Positions 8,220-18,466 of a stretch of DNA of 64,000 nt are shown here, one piece after another. This DNA comes from Spartobacteria bacterium (GTDB taxonomy: Bacteria > Verrucomicrobiota > Kiritimatiellia > RZYC01). Where the stretch lies: NCBI GenBank assembly GCA_009930475.1, contig RZYC01000008.1, positions 1 to 64,000 of the forward strand, written 5' to 3'. The position numbers and the translations under genes are program-made. A model generated the notes under the pieces. It saw only the letters and a program-made list of their open reading frames with translations, was not told the origin of the DNA and did not search any database. Positions within the stretch are counted from its first letter, which is position 1. Every line of letters begins with the position of its first letter.

Positions 8220-8735
8220 ATGGCTGAAGACAATGTAGCGGCCAAGGGGTCGATTTCAGCGCGTGCAAGTCTTGGCGGTAAATATCTTACGTTTAAACTG
8301 GGACACGAAGAGTATGGATTGGAAATCCTGAAGGTTCAGGAAATCATTAAAATGATGGAAATCACCAAGATTCCCAAGACACCTCCTTATATCCGGGGCG
8401 TTATCAATCTACGCGGCAAGGTTATCCCGGTGCTGGATATGCGCAAAGGCTTTGAAATGGAAGAAGTCGATGAAACGGACAAAACCTGTATCATCGTCGT
8501 GCAGCTTTTCAGCGGGCAGCAGGCTACCATCATGGGCACCATCGTGGATGAAGTCTGCGAAGTCATGGACATCCCGGCCGACGCCATTGAACCCGCGCCC
8601 GAAATGGGCATGGCCATGGATACTCAGTTTATATTAGGCATCGCAAAATCAGGCAATGCCGTACGGATGCTGCTGAATGTCGATAAAGTTTTATCAATTG
8701 AAGAATTAAAAGCCATTACATCGTTAGCAAAATAG
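8220..8735 (+). CDS. cheW: CheW chemotaxis coupling protein
   Basis: From the ATG at 8220 (GGAGG 7 bases upstream) this is 171 residues; a GTG at 8196 is a poorer start. It has the CheW fold: [53 protein letters not shown] in pieces, and a C-terminal LLNVDKVLS. CheW links receptors to the kinase CheA in membrane arrays. Eleven bases separate it from the receptor gene downstream, so the two are co-transcribed. CheA itself is not encoded in this window and must come from elsewhere. Confidence 0.94.
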   Translation: MAEDNVAAKGSISARASLGGKYLTFKLGHEEYGLEILKVQEIIKMMEITKIPKTPPYIRGVINLRGKVIPVLDMRKGFEMEEVDETDKTCIIVVQLFSGQQATIMGTIVDEVCEVMDIPADAIEPAPEMGMAMDTQFILGIAKSGNAVRMLLNVDKVLSIEELKAITSLAK

Positions 8736-8746
8736 GAGGTGACCCC

Positions 8747-11107
8747 ATGTTTAAAAATATGAAACTCGGAACAAAAATCGCATTACTGGCCACCATACTG
8801 CTGATTTGCGGTGCGGTAATTACTTACTTTGGATTCACAGGTATTATAGGGATCAACAATCGGGTTACCAATGTGGAACTGCTCAACAACATTGTTGATG
8901 CAAACAATAACGCGAGTATATATCAGCTGAACTATATAAACCATGCCGATGCAGACGTCATCGCATCATTGAAATCGGAAGTCAGCACACTGAAATCGGA
9001 AGCGGGTATTCTAAAGGATCGCTTTGAAGATCCGGCGGATAAACGTAATATCGACCTCATTGTAAGTGCGGCAGACAAGTATATGGTGGCTGTGGAGAAC
9101 TACCTGAAACAGGAAGCAAAGCAGAACGCGGCCATTCCCCGGATTGAAACCACCGCCGCGATCATGTTGAAAGAAGCGGAAGCTCTCGCCAATGATCAGC
9201 GGGATCAACTGGCGCGGCTGACAGAAGAAAACACCGCATTTCTTCACCGGAAAATGGCTAATATCAGTACTGCACAGACACTGTTTGCCACACTGATGGA
9301 TGCGAAAGTACTGCGCGTGCAAATCACCGACGCCGGTGACGAAACCCTTATTGATGAATGGGAAAAAACCAGCAAAAAGTTCCTTAATCAGGCTGTTACG
9401 CTGAGCAAAGACTTCAAGCTGCAAAAGAACATCGATCAGGCCGCAGAGATCATTGGTGCTTACACCAGCTATGACGAACTGATGAAAAAATATTTTTCTC
9501 GGGAAATAAAAGACGAACAGCTTTTGACAAAGGCCGTTGCCGAGTTCCAGAAAACATGGGTTACCATTGATGAGCTCATTGATGATCAAAGAGCCCAGTA
9601 TGAAGAGGCATTAGCCGCCCAGAGCAAGATTCAAGCGGACAGAATCAATAAAATGATTGCGGCACTAATGACGATTATTGATCAGAAGGATGCCCGGATG
9701 CTGGGAAAAGATTTCCTGAAACAGCCATCGGTTGACAAAGCGGCCCTTGCATCGGACAAACTGGATCAGGTTATTGCATCGGCTGAGTCCCAGCGTAACA
9801 CCTTTAAGAATCAAAAGAATATAGATCAGGTTGATTCCTTTATTGCTGCCGCAAAACAGTACAAAGAAGCCATGACCGAGGTGATCAGTGCAACCATGGC
9901 TCAGCAGGCGGCTAATGACGTCATGAATGAGGAATCCGCTACGTTAACCAAAATCAACATGGAAACCATAGCAATCCAATCCAGCAAAATGCTGGAGCAG
10001 ATGGCCCAGGCCAAAACCATCATGGTTAGTGTTGCGATTGGGGCGATTATTCTTGGAATCGTTCTTTCCATCATCATTATTCGAGGCATCACACGCCCCA
10101 TTGCACGCATCATCACCAACCTGAGCGCAGGATCCGAACAGGTTACCGCCGCTTCAGGTCAGGTATCGCAAGCAAGCCAGCAGCTGGCTGAAGGAGCCAG
10201 CGAACAGGCGTCAAGTCTGGAAGAAACCTCAGCATCACTGGAAGAACTCACGGCCATGACACAGCAAAACTCAGACAATGCCGATCTAGCCAATGCCGCC
10301 GCATCGGACGCCGGTCGTGAACTGGGTGGAGCAGTCGACGCGATGGAACGGATGACCAAAGCCATTGGCGAAATTAAAAGTTCATCGGACGAAACGGCGA
10401 AAATCATCAAAACCATCGATGAAATCGCTTTCCAGACCAACTTACTTGCGCTCAATGCCGCAGTGGAAGCTGCACGCGCCGGCGAGGCAGGTAAAGGATT
10501 TGCAGTGGTGGCGGAAGAAGTCAGAAATCTGGCACGGCGCAGTGCAGAGGCCGCCAAAGATACATCCGTGCTTATTGAAGAGTCGAAGCGTAATTCCGAT
10601 GCCGGTGTCGCCGTTACGGAAGATGTCGCACGCAGCCTGAAAAAAGCTCAGGATCAGTCGGTGAAAGTAGAAAATCTGATCAGTGAAATCTCGGCCGCTT
10701 CCCGCGAACAGTCCCACGGCATTGAACAGATTAATATCGCCGTGTCTGAAATGGACAAAGTGGTACAGCAAAATGCAGCCAATGCCGAAGAATCGGCCAG
10801 CGCATCGGAGGAACTGTCCTCGCAGGCATTGGAAGTGAACAGTGTGGTCGATGAACTGGCGGTGATCATTAATGGAGTGAATGCCATGCGTGCGAATGGA
10901 AGACATACCGCTGCCAACGGCGGATACCGTAATGATGGCAGGACCAGAGTTCATATACAACAGAATCAGCGTCCGGTAGCACACCCGTCCCCGCGTATTC
11001 AGTCCCCGTCGAAACATTCGGCGGCCCTGCCCCAGCGTCATATTGGACGGGCAATCAAACCGGAAGAAGTCATCCCGCTTGATGAGGAAGATTTGAAATC
11101 CTTCTAA
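8747..11107 (+). CDS. Methyl-accepting chemotaxis protein with enlarged helical sensor
   Basis: This 786-residue protein has a transmembrane helix near 13-34, a long periplasmic helical region to about 420, a second helix (about 425-448) followed by a HAMP-like region, and a signalling domain. Its hairpin tip contains [20 protein letters not shown]. The sensor resembles the HBM (helical bimodular) type. A pattern of Phe, then NID, then about nine residues and Tyr recurs three times (near 93, 222 and 356), so the unit appears triplicated. The C-terminal tail is polar and ends DEEDLKSF without a clear CheR-docking pentapeptide. AGGAGGTGACCCC gives an excellent ribosome site, and an intrinsic terminator follows. 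Confidence 0.93.
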   Translation: MFKNMKLGTKIALLATILLICGAVITYFGFTGIIGINNRVTNVELLNNIVDANNNASIYQLNYINHADADVIASLKSEVSTLKSEAGILKDRFEDPADKRNIDLIVSAADKYMVAVENYLKQEAKQNAAIPRIETTAAIMLKEAEALANDQRDQLARLTEENTAFLHRKMANISTAQTLFATLMDAKVLRVQITDAGDETLIDEWEKTSKKFLNQAVTLSKDFKLQKNIDQAAEIIGAYTSYDELMKKYFSREIKDEQLLTKAVAEFQKTWVTIDELIDDQRAQYEEALAAQSKIQADRINKMIAALMTIIDQKDARMLGKDFLKQPSVDKAALASDKLDQVIASAESQRNTFKNQKNIDQVDSFIAAAKQYKEAMTEVISATMAQQAANDVMNEESATLTKINMETIAIQSSKMLEQMAQAKTIMVSVAIGAIILGIVLSIIIIRGITRPIARIITNLSAGSEQVTAASGQVSQASQQLAEGASEQASSLEETSASLEELTAMTQQNSDNADLANAAASDAGRELGGAVDAMERMTKAIGEIKSSSDETAKIIKTIDEIAFQTNLLALNAAVEAARAGEAGKGFAVVAEEVRNLARRSAEAAKDTSVLIEESKRNSDAGVAVTEDVARSLKKAQDQSVKVENLISEISAASREQSHGIEQINIAVSEMDKVVQQNAANAEESASASEELSSQALEVNSVVDELAVIINGVNAMRANGRHTAANGGYRNDGRTRVHIQQNQRPVAHPSPRIQSPSKHSAALPQRHIGRAIKPEEVIPLDEEDLKSF

Positions 11108-11143
11108 CCCGGAGCGGGTTGGTTGCAAACCATATCAATTCAA

Positions 11144-11176
11144 ACCCTGCGAGGTTCAAATGTCGTGGGGTTTTTT
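11144..11176 (+). terminator. Intrinsic terminator after the MCP gene
   Basis: ACCCTGCGA pairs with TCGTGGGGT (nine pairs, two of them G-U) around a 10-nt loop, followed by a T-rich run. It ends the cheW-MCP transcript before lysC. Confidence 0.8.
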
Positions 11177-11313
11177 ATTTTTTGCACGAAAAAGACGACT
11201 TTTATACTCGATTTCCCATGGAGCCGAAGTACAAGTTTCTTTTTTTGTGTCTTGTGAACATCGGTATTTATGCTAACGCATAACGGTTTTTTTTAACGTT
11301 AAGGAATACAATT

Positions 11314-12531
11314 ATGGGTTTAATCGTTCAAAAATACGGGGGTTCTTCTGTTGCGGATGCCGCATGTCTGAAGCGCGTTGCCAGCAGAGCCGCCGAGACG
11401 TATAACGAAGGCAATGATGTGGTTGTCGTTGTCAGTGCAATGGGTAAAACAACGGATAATCTTCTTCGCCTGGCAGGGGAAATCACAAACAAACCCAGTG
11501 CACGTGAAATGGACATGCTCCTGGCTACCGGGGAACAGACAACCATTGCATTACTGGCCATGGCGCTGCATGCCATGGGCATTAAGGCAGTATCGATGAC
11601 GGGTCAGCAGGCGGGTATCCAAACCGACACCTTTCATACCAAAGCCAAAATTATGGAGATCGTGCCTACCCGGGTGCAAAAAGCATTGCATCAAGGGCAT
11701 ATTGTCATTGTGGCTGGATTTCAGGGCGCAACACCGACACTGGATATCACGACACTGGGACGGGGAGGATCGGATACTACTGCGGTAGCACTGGCGGCGG
11801 CGCTGAAGGCAGACCTCTGTCAGATTTTCACCGATGTGGACGGCGTCTATACAGCCGATCCCCGCATTGTAAAGAATGCCCAAAAGATGGATCGTATTTC
11901 CTATGACGAAATGCTGGAGCTGGCCAGTCTGGGAGCAAAAGTACTGCAGTCCCGCTCCGTGGAATTTGCAAAAAAATATGCAGTGAATCTGGAAGTGTTA
12001 ACTAGTTTTGAAAAGAAACCTGGAACGTTAGTTGTGGAAGAGGTTGAGAATATGGAAAGCATAGTTGTTCGCGGTGTCGCCGTAGATAAAGATCAAGTGA
12101 AGGTAACGCTGCTGTCCCTGAAGGATATCCCCGGAGTGGCCGCGCGCATTTTCGAATGCCTGGCAAAAGCGAATATCAACGTGGATATGATCGTACAGAA
12201 CGTGAGTGAAGACGGGGTTACCGATATCTCTTTCACGATTCATATGAGCGAACTGCAACAGACTCGTGATGCAGTCAATACCATTATTGACCAGGTCAGC
12301 AGCAGCGGCGTTGTATACGATGAAAAAATGGCTAAAGTCAGCATTGTGGGCGTAGGTATGCGGAGTCATTCTGGCGTTGCCCATACGATGTTTAAAACGC
12401 TGGCAGACAACGATATTAATATCGAAATGATTTCCACGTCTGAAATCAAGATTTCTGTGGCCATTGACAGGAAAGATTCTGAAAAAGCCGCATGTGTTCT
12501 GCACGATGCCTTTAAACTGGACGAGATTTAA
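11314..12531 (+). CDS. lysC: Aspartate kinase with C-terminal ACT domains
   Basis: This 405-residue protein phosphorylates aspartate, the first step towards lysine, threonine, methionine and diaminopimelate. The kinase domain has [12 protein letters not shown] at the N-terminus, [21 protein letters not shown] and [15 protein letters not shown], and the [13 protein letters not shown] substrate motif. Two ACT domains (from about 265) carry the GVAARIF and GVAHTMF signatures for feedback binding of lysine or threonine. Length and order match the alpha chain of monofunctional LysC. AAGGAA lies just upstream of the ATG. It stands alone between terminators, and no other lysine genes are nearby. Confidence 0.97.
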   Translation: MGLIVQKYGGSSVADAACLKRVASRAAETYNEGNDVVVVVSAMGKTTDNLLRLAGEITNKPSAREMDMLLATGEQTTIALLAMALHAMGIKAVSMTGQQAGIQTDTFHTKAKIMEIVPTRVQKALHQGHIVIVAGFQGATPTLDITTLGRGGSDTTAVALAAALKADLCQIFTDVDGVYTADPRIVKNAQKMDRISYDEMLELASLGAKVLQSRSVEFAKKYAVNLEVLTSFEKKPGTLVVEEVENMESIVVRGVAVDKDQVKVTLLSLKDIPGVAARIFECLAKANINVDMIVQNVSEDGVTDISFTIHMSELQQTRDAVNTIIDQVSSSGVVYDEKMAKVSIVGVGMRSHSGVAHTMFKTLADNDINIEMISTSEIKISVAIDRKDSEKAACVLHDAFKLDEI

Positions 12532-12546
12532 TTACTGCCTCACTGG

Positions 12547-12568
12547 TTCCGGGATCAAAATCCCGGAA
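12547..12568. terminator. Bidirectional hairpin between lysC and yggT
   Basis: TTCCGGGA-TCAAAA-TCCCGGAA is a perfect 8-bp stem between two convergent genes. It overlaps the last codons and stop of the yggT-like gene, so one structure serves both the coding end and, probably, transcript ends in both directions. No long T tract is present. Confidence 0.55.
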
Positions 12569-12830
12569 TCAGCAGAGATATCAGCAGTGACCGAACCATC
12601 CAAATGGCCGCAAGCAATATAAGCGTGCTCAAATCTATCATATTCCCGCCCAGCATGACGGGTCTGACGCGCTGCCGAATAGGGCGTAACAACGGTTCAT
12701 AAGCACGAGCCAGCCATGAAGACAGCGTTGCTGCTTCGGGTATGTGCAGCCAGCTGAGCAGACTGTAAACAATCAGGCCAAAGGTGTATAAACCAAATAA
12801 AGTGTGAATCAGGCGGGCTATAAGATACAT
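12555..12830 (-). CDS. YggT-family integral membrane protein
   Basis: This 91-residue protein has two hydrophobic helices (about 5-25 and 66-86) flanking the conserved YggT loop with YSLLSW and YEPLLRPIRQRVRP. YggT proteins are small inner-membrane proteins implicated in cell-shape and osmotic phenotypes in several bacteria, with no proven biochemical activity. A GAGAGG box sits 5 bases before the ATG. It is convergent with lysC and shares a hairpin with its 3' end. No septum or pyrroline genes, often near YggT elsewhere, are seen here. Confidence 0.85.
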   Translation of the reverse strand: MYLIARLIHTLFGLYTFGLIVYSLLSWLHIPEAATLSSWLARAYEPLLRPIRQRVRPVMLGGNMIDLSTLILLAAIWMVRSLLISLLIPGF

Positions 12831-12887
12831 AAATACCTCTCTTTCGTTCGCGTCATTTTTCGCTATCTGTTTGGTGTGCGTCTTCCG

Positions 12888-14249
12888 TTATTTTTCTTTC
12901 ACAACCTCACTGCCTTTGGGGGGCAGAGGCAAGATCACTTCAAAACACGTCGCATAGGGGGGATGATCACACAGACGGATGCGCCCCCCGTTGTGTTCAA
13001 TGGCTGCGCGTGCTAAAAATAGTCCAAGCCCGGTGCCTCCGGGACGGGTGGTGTAAAATAAATCAAAGACTTTTCGCTTCATTTTCGCAGGTATTTTGTT
13101 ACCTGAATTGGTTATCTGCAATACCGCATGATGCCGGGATGTTCGTAAAAAGATTCCAATCCGCCCTTCTGATCCCGCATGCTGCTCCGCGTTGATCAGT
13201 AAATTCATCAGTGCCCGTCGCAATGAATCGGTATGGGCTTCAATCACTATATCCCGGCCAGGAAGCTCTTCATCCAACTGCTGATGTGCGTGCTCAAACC
13301 GGGCGGTTACCATCATGACGCAATCTTTGATCAATGCATTCAAGACAATTCGGTCGCGCGCCATGTTTTCAGGTCGAGAAATGAAAAGCACCTCTCGAAA
13401 CATGTTTTCCATGCGTTCGACGATATTACAAATGCGCCCGGTCAACTGGTGCAGGCGATCCATTCGGCAACCTGCCAGACGCTCCGTCTCCCGCTGAAGC
13501 ATCTGGACATCCAGTCGCAATGACGACATGGGATTACGAAAATCATGAACAATGCCGCTGGCCAACATCCCGGCATAGGATAAATGCTCCTGGGAACGCC
13601 GTACACGCGACCGGCGTTCCTCCCTCGTAATCACCCAGGCAATAACCAGCAACGCCGTCACAAAGGATATCAGCACCGTTGATGCCGTCATGCGGTATAA
13701 GCTGCGTATAACTGATGTTGCCGATTCTTCTTCCCGAATAATCGCATTTTTTCGCAAGGCCACGGTAAGGGTGTCTTTCACCCCGTCGGCCGCCACATAA
13801 TTGATGGAAAATAGAACCACCGGAAGCACATTGGTTCCTTTTTGGAGTAACTGCCGCGTCGGTTCTACCAAATCCGGACGTATTTGATCACTGGTATTGG
13901 TCTGCACCCCCAACAAGGGAACGACATGTTCTCGATATACGGTAATCCCCTTTCGTGACACATCGACGTATTCCAGCTGATTTTCGCTCATAGCCATCAC
14001 GTCGATCAACCGTGAAAAATGGGTCCACAGCTCTCCCCTCTCCTCTTCGGGATAATCATGCAGATATAGAGCCAGCCCCGCCGCAATATCCTGTCCGCTT
14101 TCTAATACAGAACGCGTGGCCTCCTGGTGGATTAAACGGTTCTGCAACAAATGCAGCTGCCATAGCACTGTAGAGGCTATGACGGCAATGGAAAGCATCA
14201 GCATGACCGCTATGAGCGGCAGGTACCATCGACTTTGGCGATTCATCAT
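12888..14249 (-). CDS. Membrane histidine kinase
   Basis: With the ATG at 14249 this is 453 residues (a TTG at 14312 would add 21). Two transmembrane helices (about 10-30 and 190-212) flank a periplasmic sensor of about 155 residues without a recognised fold. No HAMP domain is evident. HisKA follows with IVHDFRNPMSSL and then HATPase with NLLINAEQHAG, the Phe box DLFYTTRPGGTGLGL, and a degenerate G1 (TNSGNKIP), as in NtrB- or Kin-like kinases. No response regulator is adjacent, so the partner is unknown. It lies upstream of the yggT-like gene on the same strand. Confidence 0.88.
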   Translation of the reverse strand: MMNRQSRWYLPLIAVMLMLSIAVIASTVLWQLHLLQNRLIHQEATRSVLESGQDIAAGLALYLHDYPEEERGELWTHFSRLIDVMAMSENQLEYVDVSRKGITVYREHVVPLLGVQTNTSDQIRPDLVEPTRQLLQKGTNVLPVVLFSINYVAADGVKDTLTVALRKNAIIREEESATSVIRSLYRMTASTVLISFVTALLVIAWVITREERRSRVRRSQEHLSYAGMLASGIVHDFRNPMSSLRLDVQMLQRETERLAGCRMDRLHQLTGRICNIVERMENMFREVLFISRPENMARDRIVLNALIKDCVMMVTARFEHAHQQLDEELPGRDIVIEAHTDSLRRALMNLLINAEQHAGSEGRIGIFLRTSRHHAVLQITNSGNKIPAKMKRKVFDLFYTTRPGGTGLGLFLARAAIEHNGGRIRLCDHPPYATCFEVILPLPPKGSEVVKEK

Positions 14250-14318
14250 GACGATTCTTATATTCAACTTGCTGCCTGCTGTCGCGATTAAATGCGCTTT
14301 TTCTATCTCCAAAAAGAA

Positions 14319-14351
14319 AGGACTCCAGAATAGATCCTATCCCGGAGTCCT
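14319..14351 (-). terminator. Intrinsic terminator after the outer-membrane protein gene
   Basis: Read on the minus strand, AGGACTCC...GGAGTCC(T) forms a stem of 7-8 pairs with a 17-nt loop that can fold further, followed by TTTCTTTTT. It lies 32 bases past the stop of the barrel gene at 14383 and separates it from the kinase gene. Confidence 0.75.
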
Positions 14352-14382
14352 AAAATTGACTTACAATACTAATGCTTTATCA

Positions 14383-15129
14383 TTAGAATGTGACAGAAGT
14401 CCCGACACTGAACAGTACTTTTTCGTCATAAGCGAATGCGCCGTCAGGCAGCACATCTTCGTCGAAACGACCAAAATATGTGACACTTGCGTATACATAT
14501 TTATATGCCAGAGAAACGCCGAAGTCATAACCGAGCATGCCGTCTTCGCCATCGTCCGGACGATTGATATAACTGGCTTCCGTTGAGAATGAAGCAGAAA
14601 GATCTTCGCTCAGGCTCATGTCGTAGCTAGCATAAGGACGAACATACCACTGTTTGTCTGATCCGCCGGCAAAGAAATACCGGCCGACCGCTCCCACGGT
14701 AATCGCATCCATGAAGCCGGTGGACAAATTGAGTTCGACCAGCTGATCTGCTTCTGATGATGAACTGGGATACGTCCATGCTTTATACGACAGCGCAGAA
14801 TCAAGAGGCCCCATGGCAAATGGGTAGCTCATGGTCAAGTCAACTTCAGAGAAGTTGTTGCCCTTGATCGCACCATCATAATCATCAATGTCATAGTTGG
14901 CCCAGACACCGAATTCCACCGGCATGCCGGTAACATCCAGGTAAGGCTGTAATACGAAACCATTATTCCAGGTCGAGCTGTCCGAAATATACGCACTAGC
15001 TAAATCCAAACCAACGGTTGCTTCTGAGTCCCATGAGGCGACCATATCATCAAACGTGGACGCTTCTACTTTTGCTCCGGCAGCGGTCATCACTCCGCAA
15101 GCCAGAATCATTGCTATTTTATTTTTCAT
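14383..15129 (-). CDS. Outer-membrane beta-barrel protein, function unknown
   Basis: From the ATG at 15129 (AAGGAG upstream) this is 248 residues. A signal peptide (about 1-22, ACGVMTAAGAKVEAS) precedes alternating hydrophobic and polar strands rich in Tyr, Ser and Asp. The C-terminal residue is Phe in a SVGTSVTF strand, as expected for a BAM-targeted barrel. Twelve or so strands could fit. Tsx, OmpW and similar small channels share the overall form, but no specific family motif is clear. It is monocistronic with its own terminator, and likely an abundant surface protein. Confidence 0.7.
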   Translation of the reverse strand: MKNKIAMILACGVMTAAGAKVEASTFDDMVASWDSEATVGLDLASAYISDSSTWNNGFVLQPYLDVTGMPVEFGVWANYDIDDYDGAIKGNNFSEVDLTMSYPFAMGPLDSALSYKAWTYPSSSSEADQLVELNLSTGFMDAITVGAVGRYFFAGGSDKQWYVRPYASYDMSLSEDLSASFSTEASYINRPDDGEDGMLGYDFGVSLAYKYVYASVTYFGRFDEDVLPDGAFAYDEKVLFSVGTSVTF

Positions 15130-15336
15130 CAGTTCACTCCTTCTTTTTGTTGAACGAGAGTATGAATAGTACATTTCCGAAATAATAAAAGCCATTTTTG
15201 TAACTTTTTTACTTTTTCAAATAAGTCAAATAACGGAGCTACTCAAACTCAGCTTGATGTCTGATACATAAATCAGTATGGTGCCACAAGTTTTTATAGT
15301 AATTACTGAACCGCGAAAAAGCAGGAGAACTCCATT

Positions 15337-16986
15337 ATGATTCATGAACTTGCAGGCAAACCAGCTCCTCTATCCATACTGACTAATATTCCCCGTCTTA
15401 TCAGCGAGTACTACACAGGACACCCAGATCTATCTGATCCGGAACAACTTGTATCTTTCGGAACATCGGGGCATCGTGGTTCGTCATTTAAGAACACGTT
15501 TAACGAAGACCACATTCTGGCCATTACTCAAGCCATCTGTCTTTACCGCAAAGCACAAGGCTACTCGGGTCCCATTTTTATCGGAATGGACACGCATGGA
15601 TTGTCCGAGCCGGCTATGGCCACCGCTATCGAGGTGCTGGCAGCTAATGAAATGAACATAATGATTCAGCCAAAGCTGGAATACACCCCCACCCCCGCTG
15701 TTTCTCACGCAATCCTCCAATATAATCGCGACAAAAAAACGGGACTTGCCGACGGCATTATTATTACTCCTTCGCACAATCCTCCCGATAACGGTGGGTT
15801 TAAATACAATCCGCCTAATGGCGGACCGGCCGATGCCGGCACAACACAGTGGATTGCCGACAAGGCCAACGAATTTCTTCGTAATGGCAATCGCGATGTA
15901 AAACGCATGCCGCTTGCTCGGGCTATGAAGGCCCCAACAACGCATCAGCATGATTATATCATGCCCTATGTAAATGATTTGAAAAACATCATCAACATGG
16001 ATGTCATTCACGACGCCAAGCTGCATATCGGTGCCGACCCCATGGGCGGCGCGGCACTGCACTACTGGCAGCCCATTGCAGAAGTCTATGACCTGGATAT
16101 TGATATTATGCATGATCATCCGGATCCAACCTTCAGCTTTATGTGTGTTGATCGTGATGGGAAGATTCGTATGGACTGCTCTTCTCCCTATGCCATGGCC
16201 GGACTGATCGGACACAAAGATAAATACGATATCGCCTTTGGAAATGATGCCGATTACGATCGCCACGGCATTGTTACTCCCTCAGCAGGTCTGATGAACC
16301 CCAATCATTTTTTGGCCGCAGCCATTCAATATCTATTTAGTAACCGCCCCAATTGGCGCAGCGATGCCGCTATTGGAAAAACACTGGTAAGCAGCTCTAT
16401 GATTGACCGGGTCGCAAAATCAATCGGACGCCGACTCTGCGAAGTTCCGGTTGGATTTAAGTGGTTTGTGGACGGATTGGTGGACGGATCCTTTGGATTC
16501 GGCGGCGAGGAGAGTGCAGGGGCGTCTTTCCTGCGGAAGGACGGCACGGTATGGACAACGGATAAAGATGGCATCATTCTCGATTTGCTGGCGGTAGAAA
16601 TTACGGCTAAAACCGGGCGCGACCCTGGTCAGCATTATCAGGATCTGGTTGCGAAATTTGGCGATCCTGTATACGCGCGAATTGACGCACCGGCCGATCT
16701 GACGCAACGGGAAACACTTAAAAAACTCTCACCAGATCAGGTGACAGCCGACACACTCGCCGGCGAACCCATCCAGGCAAAGCTTACCAAAGCACCTGGC
16801 AACGGAGCCGACATCGGGGGCCTCAAAGTGGTCACGGAAAATGGCTGGTTTGCCGCTCGTCCATCGGGTACGGAAAATATTTATAAGATTTATGCAGAAA
16901 GCTTCATCGGTGAAGACCATCTGACGCGCATCCAGAATGAGGCGCAGGACATCGTAAAACAAGCATTGGCATCCGCCGGCGTATGA
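15337..16986 (+). CDS. pgm: Phosphoglucomutase (alpha-D-glucose specific)
   Basis: This 549-residue protein interconverts glucose-1-P and glucose-6-P, linking glycolysis to glycogen and nucleotide-sugar synthesis. The catalytic phosphoserine loop ITPSHNPPDNGG, the metal loop GNDADYDRHG, the sugar loop GGEESAGASF and the phosphate-binding RPSGTENIYKIY are all present in order. Length and motifs match the bacterial Pgm type. Its stop overlaps the start of the rsmE gene (ATGA), so the two are coupled. It supplies precursors for the glycan operon further right and fits with the glycogen-binding domain protein at 31253. Confidence 0.97.
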   Translation: MIHELAGKPAPLSILTNIPRLISEYYTGHPDLSDPEQLVSFGTSGHRGSSFKNTFNEDHILAITQAICLYRKAQGYSGPIFIGMDTHGLSEPAMATAIEVLAANEMNIMIQPKLEYTPTPAVSHAILQYNRDKKTGLADGIIITPSHNPPDNGGFKYNPPNGGPADAGTTQWIADKANEFLRNGNRDVKRMPLARAMKAPTTHQHDYIMPYVNDLKNIINMDVIHDAKLHIGADPMGGAALHYWQPIAEVYDLDIDIMHDHPDPTFSFMCVDRDGKIRMDCSSPYAMAGLIGHKDKYDIAFGNDADYDRHGIVTPSAGLMNPNHFLAAAIQYLFSNRPNWRSDAAIGKTLVSSSMIDRVAKSIGRRLCEVPVGFKWFVDGLVDGSFGFGGEESAGASFLRKDGTVWTTDKDGIILDLLAVEITAKTGRDPGQHYQDLVAKFGDPVYARIDAPADLTQRETLKKLSPDQVTADTLAGEPIQAKLTKAPGNGADIGGLKVVTENGWFAARPSGTENIYKIYAESFIGEDHLTRIQNEAQDIVKQALASAGV

Positions 16987-17741
16987 ACCGCATTCTGATC
17001 GATGATGCAGATGTCGTGTCACAGAATACCGACGACGACATCGTCCATCTTTCTGATCAACGTGCGCAGCACCTGCACAGGGTGCTGCGCATTAAACCCG
17101 GGGAAACGGTAAAAGTCGCCCGCATCAACGGGCCGCTGGGTACGGGAACGGTCTTGGAGGCAACCAGACCTCACCGCATCGTCATGTGCTGCCGCTGGAA
17201 TGCCGTCGAGCCGCCTCGCCCCAAAACAACCCTGCTGCTGGCCATGCCCCGCCCAAAAATCATGAAACGCTTATGGGCTCAACTAGCGGCTCTGGGCGTA
17301 AGACGAATCATTCTGACCAATGCCGCAAAAGTAGAACGAAATTATTTTGACACCCATGTCCTGAACCCAGAATTTTATCGTCCGCTACTCATCGAAGGAC
17401 TAACACAGGCGGCATGCGATGCATGGATTCCTGATGTGATCGTGACTCGCCGACTCAAAGTTTTTCTGGAAGATCAACTGGATGACCTGCTGCCGACGGC
17501 CCCTCGTTATATCCTGCATCCCTATGCCAACCAGTCGCTAACGGAAATGATCGCCAGAGCATCAACGGCTACGGCAACCGTGGCCATCGGCCCCGAAGGC
17601 GGCTGGACGGATTTCGAACTGGATTTGTTTAGCCAGCACAACTTTATCCCCTGCTGCCATTCATCCCGAATATTACGAACAGATACAGCATGCATCAGCA
17701 TTCTGTCTGCATTTGCCGCACCTGCGGCAACGCAGCCATAA
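16983..17741 (+). CDS. rsmE: 16S rRNA (uracil-1498-N3)-methyltransferase
   Basis: This 252-residue SPOUT-family enzyme methylates U1498 in the decoding region of 16S rRNA. The N-terminal PUA-like part contains QRAQHLHRVLRIKPGETVKV. The C-terminal knot has AMPRPKIMKRLWAQLAALGV, AIGPEGGWTDFELDLF and SRILRTDTACISILSAF. The usual RILRTETA motif carries Asp for Glu, a mild change. It overlaps pgm by 4 bp, an unusual partner that suggests only shared transcription. The next gene starts 113 bp later. Confidence 0.94.
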   Translation: MNRILIDDADVVSQNTDDDIVHLSDQRAQHLHRVLRIKPGETVKVARINGPLGTGTVLEATRPHRIVMCCRWNAVEPPRPKTTLLLAMPRPKIMKRLWAQLAALGVRRIILTNAAKVERNYFDTHVLNPEFYRPLLIEGLTQAACDAWIPDVIVTRRLKVFLEDQLDDLLPTAPRYILHPYANQSLTEMIARASTATATVAIGPEGGWTDFELDLFSQHNFIPCCHSSRILRTDTACISILSAFAAPAATQP

Positions 17742-17854
17742 CCGGCTCCGAAAATGAAAAAAACAATCTGCGGCATAGTAATTATTGAGTTGTCAGACCC
17801 CGCCTTCACCCTGTAGTATGCTTCTTAGTTAGTAAATTAGTTAGGACAAGTCGT

Positions 17855-18457
17855 ATGCGCAATCAAACCAATCGCCCCGTGCATCTAGCCCGCCGCGACG
17901 CGTTCTTTGAACGCGCCGTAGAACTGCTGTATGCACCTCAGGTCTCCGAACCAAACATCAGCGAACGACTAAAACAAATCCGCCTCGTATACACCCTCCT
18001 CAAACATGCTGTTCGTCATGCATTTCTTACTTCTGGATGCGATGAGTCCTCTGAAAGAGAGCGGGATTTTCTCCATTTTCTTGAGCTCATTGCGCAAAAT
18101 GTTCAGGCAGCTTATAATATGATGCTTAATCAAATGCATCTGGAAGAAGATGCCAGTTTTCTACGCAACTTTCTGGGTACCGATGACAATGAATATGCAT
18201 TACCGGCACTGGCTTATGGGCGCCGTGCCGAAGATATTATGCGGGCTCTGTGGCATGTTCTGCGGCTCGCCCTCAATCCCTATCGAATGCTTCAGCGCGA
18301 AAGCATGAAAGATATGGATGAAAAGCAGCTTACGCGTTATCGCAAGGCACTGGAAGTGATGCAGCAGGATCTCAATTCATACGTTAGAGAAATCACCGAA
18401 CAGAGTATCTCGGAACGGCTGGAAGATATCAATCCTGACTGGTACTCCCAGCAATAG
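17855..18457 (+). CDS. Hypothetical alpha-helical protein
   Basis: I do not recognise this 200-residue protein. It is polar, predicted mostly helical, without a signal peptide, transmembrane segment or metal motif. Charged heptad-like stretches occur near 30-60 and 150-190. An AGGA 8 bases before the ATG and a preceding AT-rich promoter-like tract suggest independent expression. It ends 9 bp from the convergent flavodoxin gene. It could be a small adaptor or a lineage-specific protein; no function can be assigned from sequence. Confidence 0.7.
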   Translation: MRNQTNRPVHLARRDAFFERAVELLYAPQVSEPNISERLKQIRLVYTLLKHAVRHAFLTSGCDESSERERDFLHFLELIAQNVQAAYNMMLNQMHLEEDASFLRNFLGTDDNEYALPALAYGRRAEDIMRALWHVLRLALNPYRMLQRESMKDMDEKQLTRYRKALEVMQQDLNSYVREITEQSISERLEDINPDWYSQQ

Positions 18458-18466
18458 CCCGACATG

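Noticed and set aside
9011-9589. 192-residue leftward open frame inside the MCP gene
   Set aside because: It is the complement of the helical sensor region; it is Phe, Cys and His-rich and has no start signal.
10442-11128. 228-residue leftward open frame
   Set aside because: It is antisense to the conserved MCP signalling domain.
11130-11180. GGTTCAAAT string considered as a tRNA T arm
   Set aside because: It is the loop of the MCP terminator hairpin; no acceptor, D or anticodon arm is present.
15484-16266. 260-residue leftward open frame
   Set aside because: It is antisense to pgm, which has all its catalytic loops.
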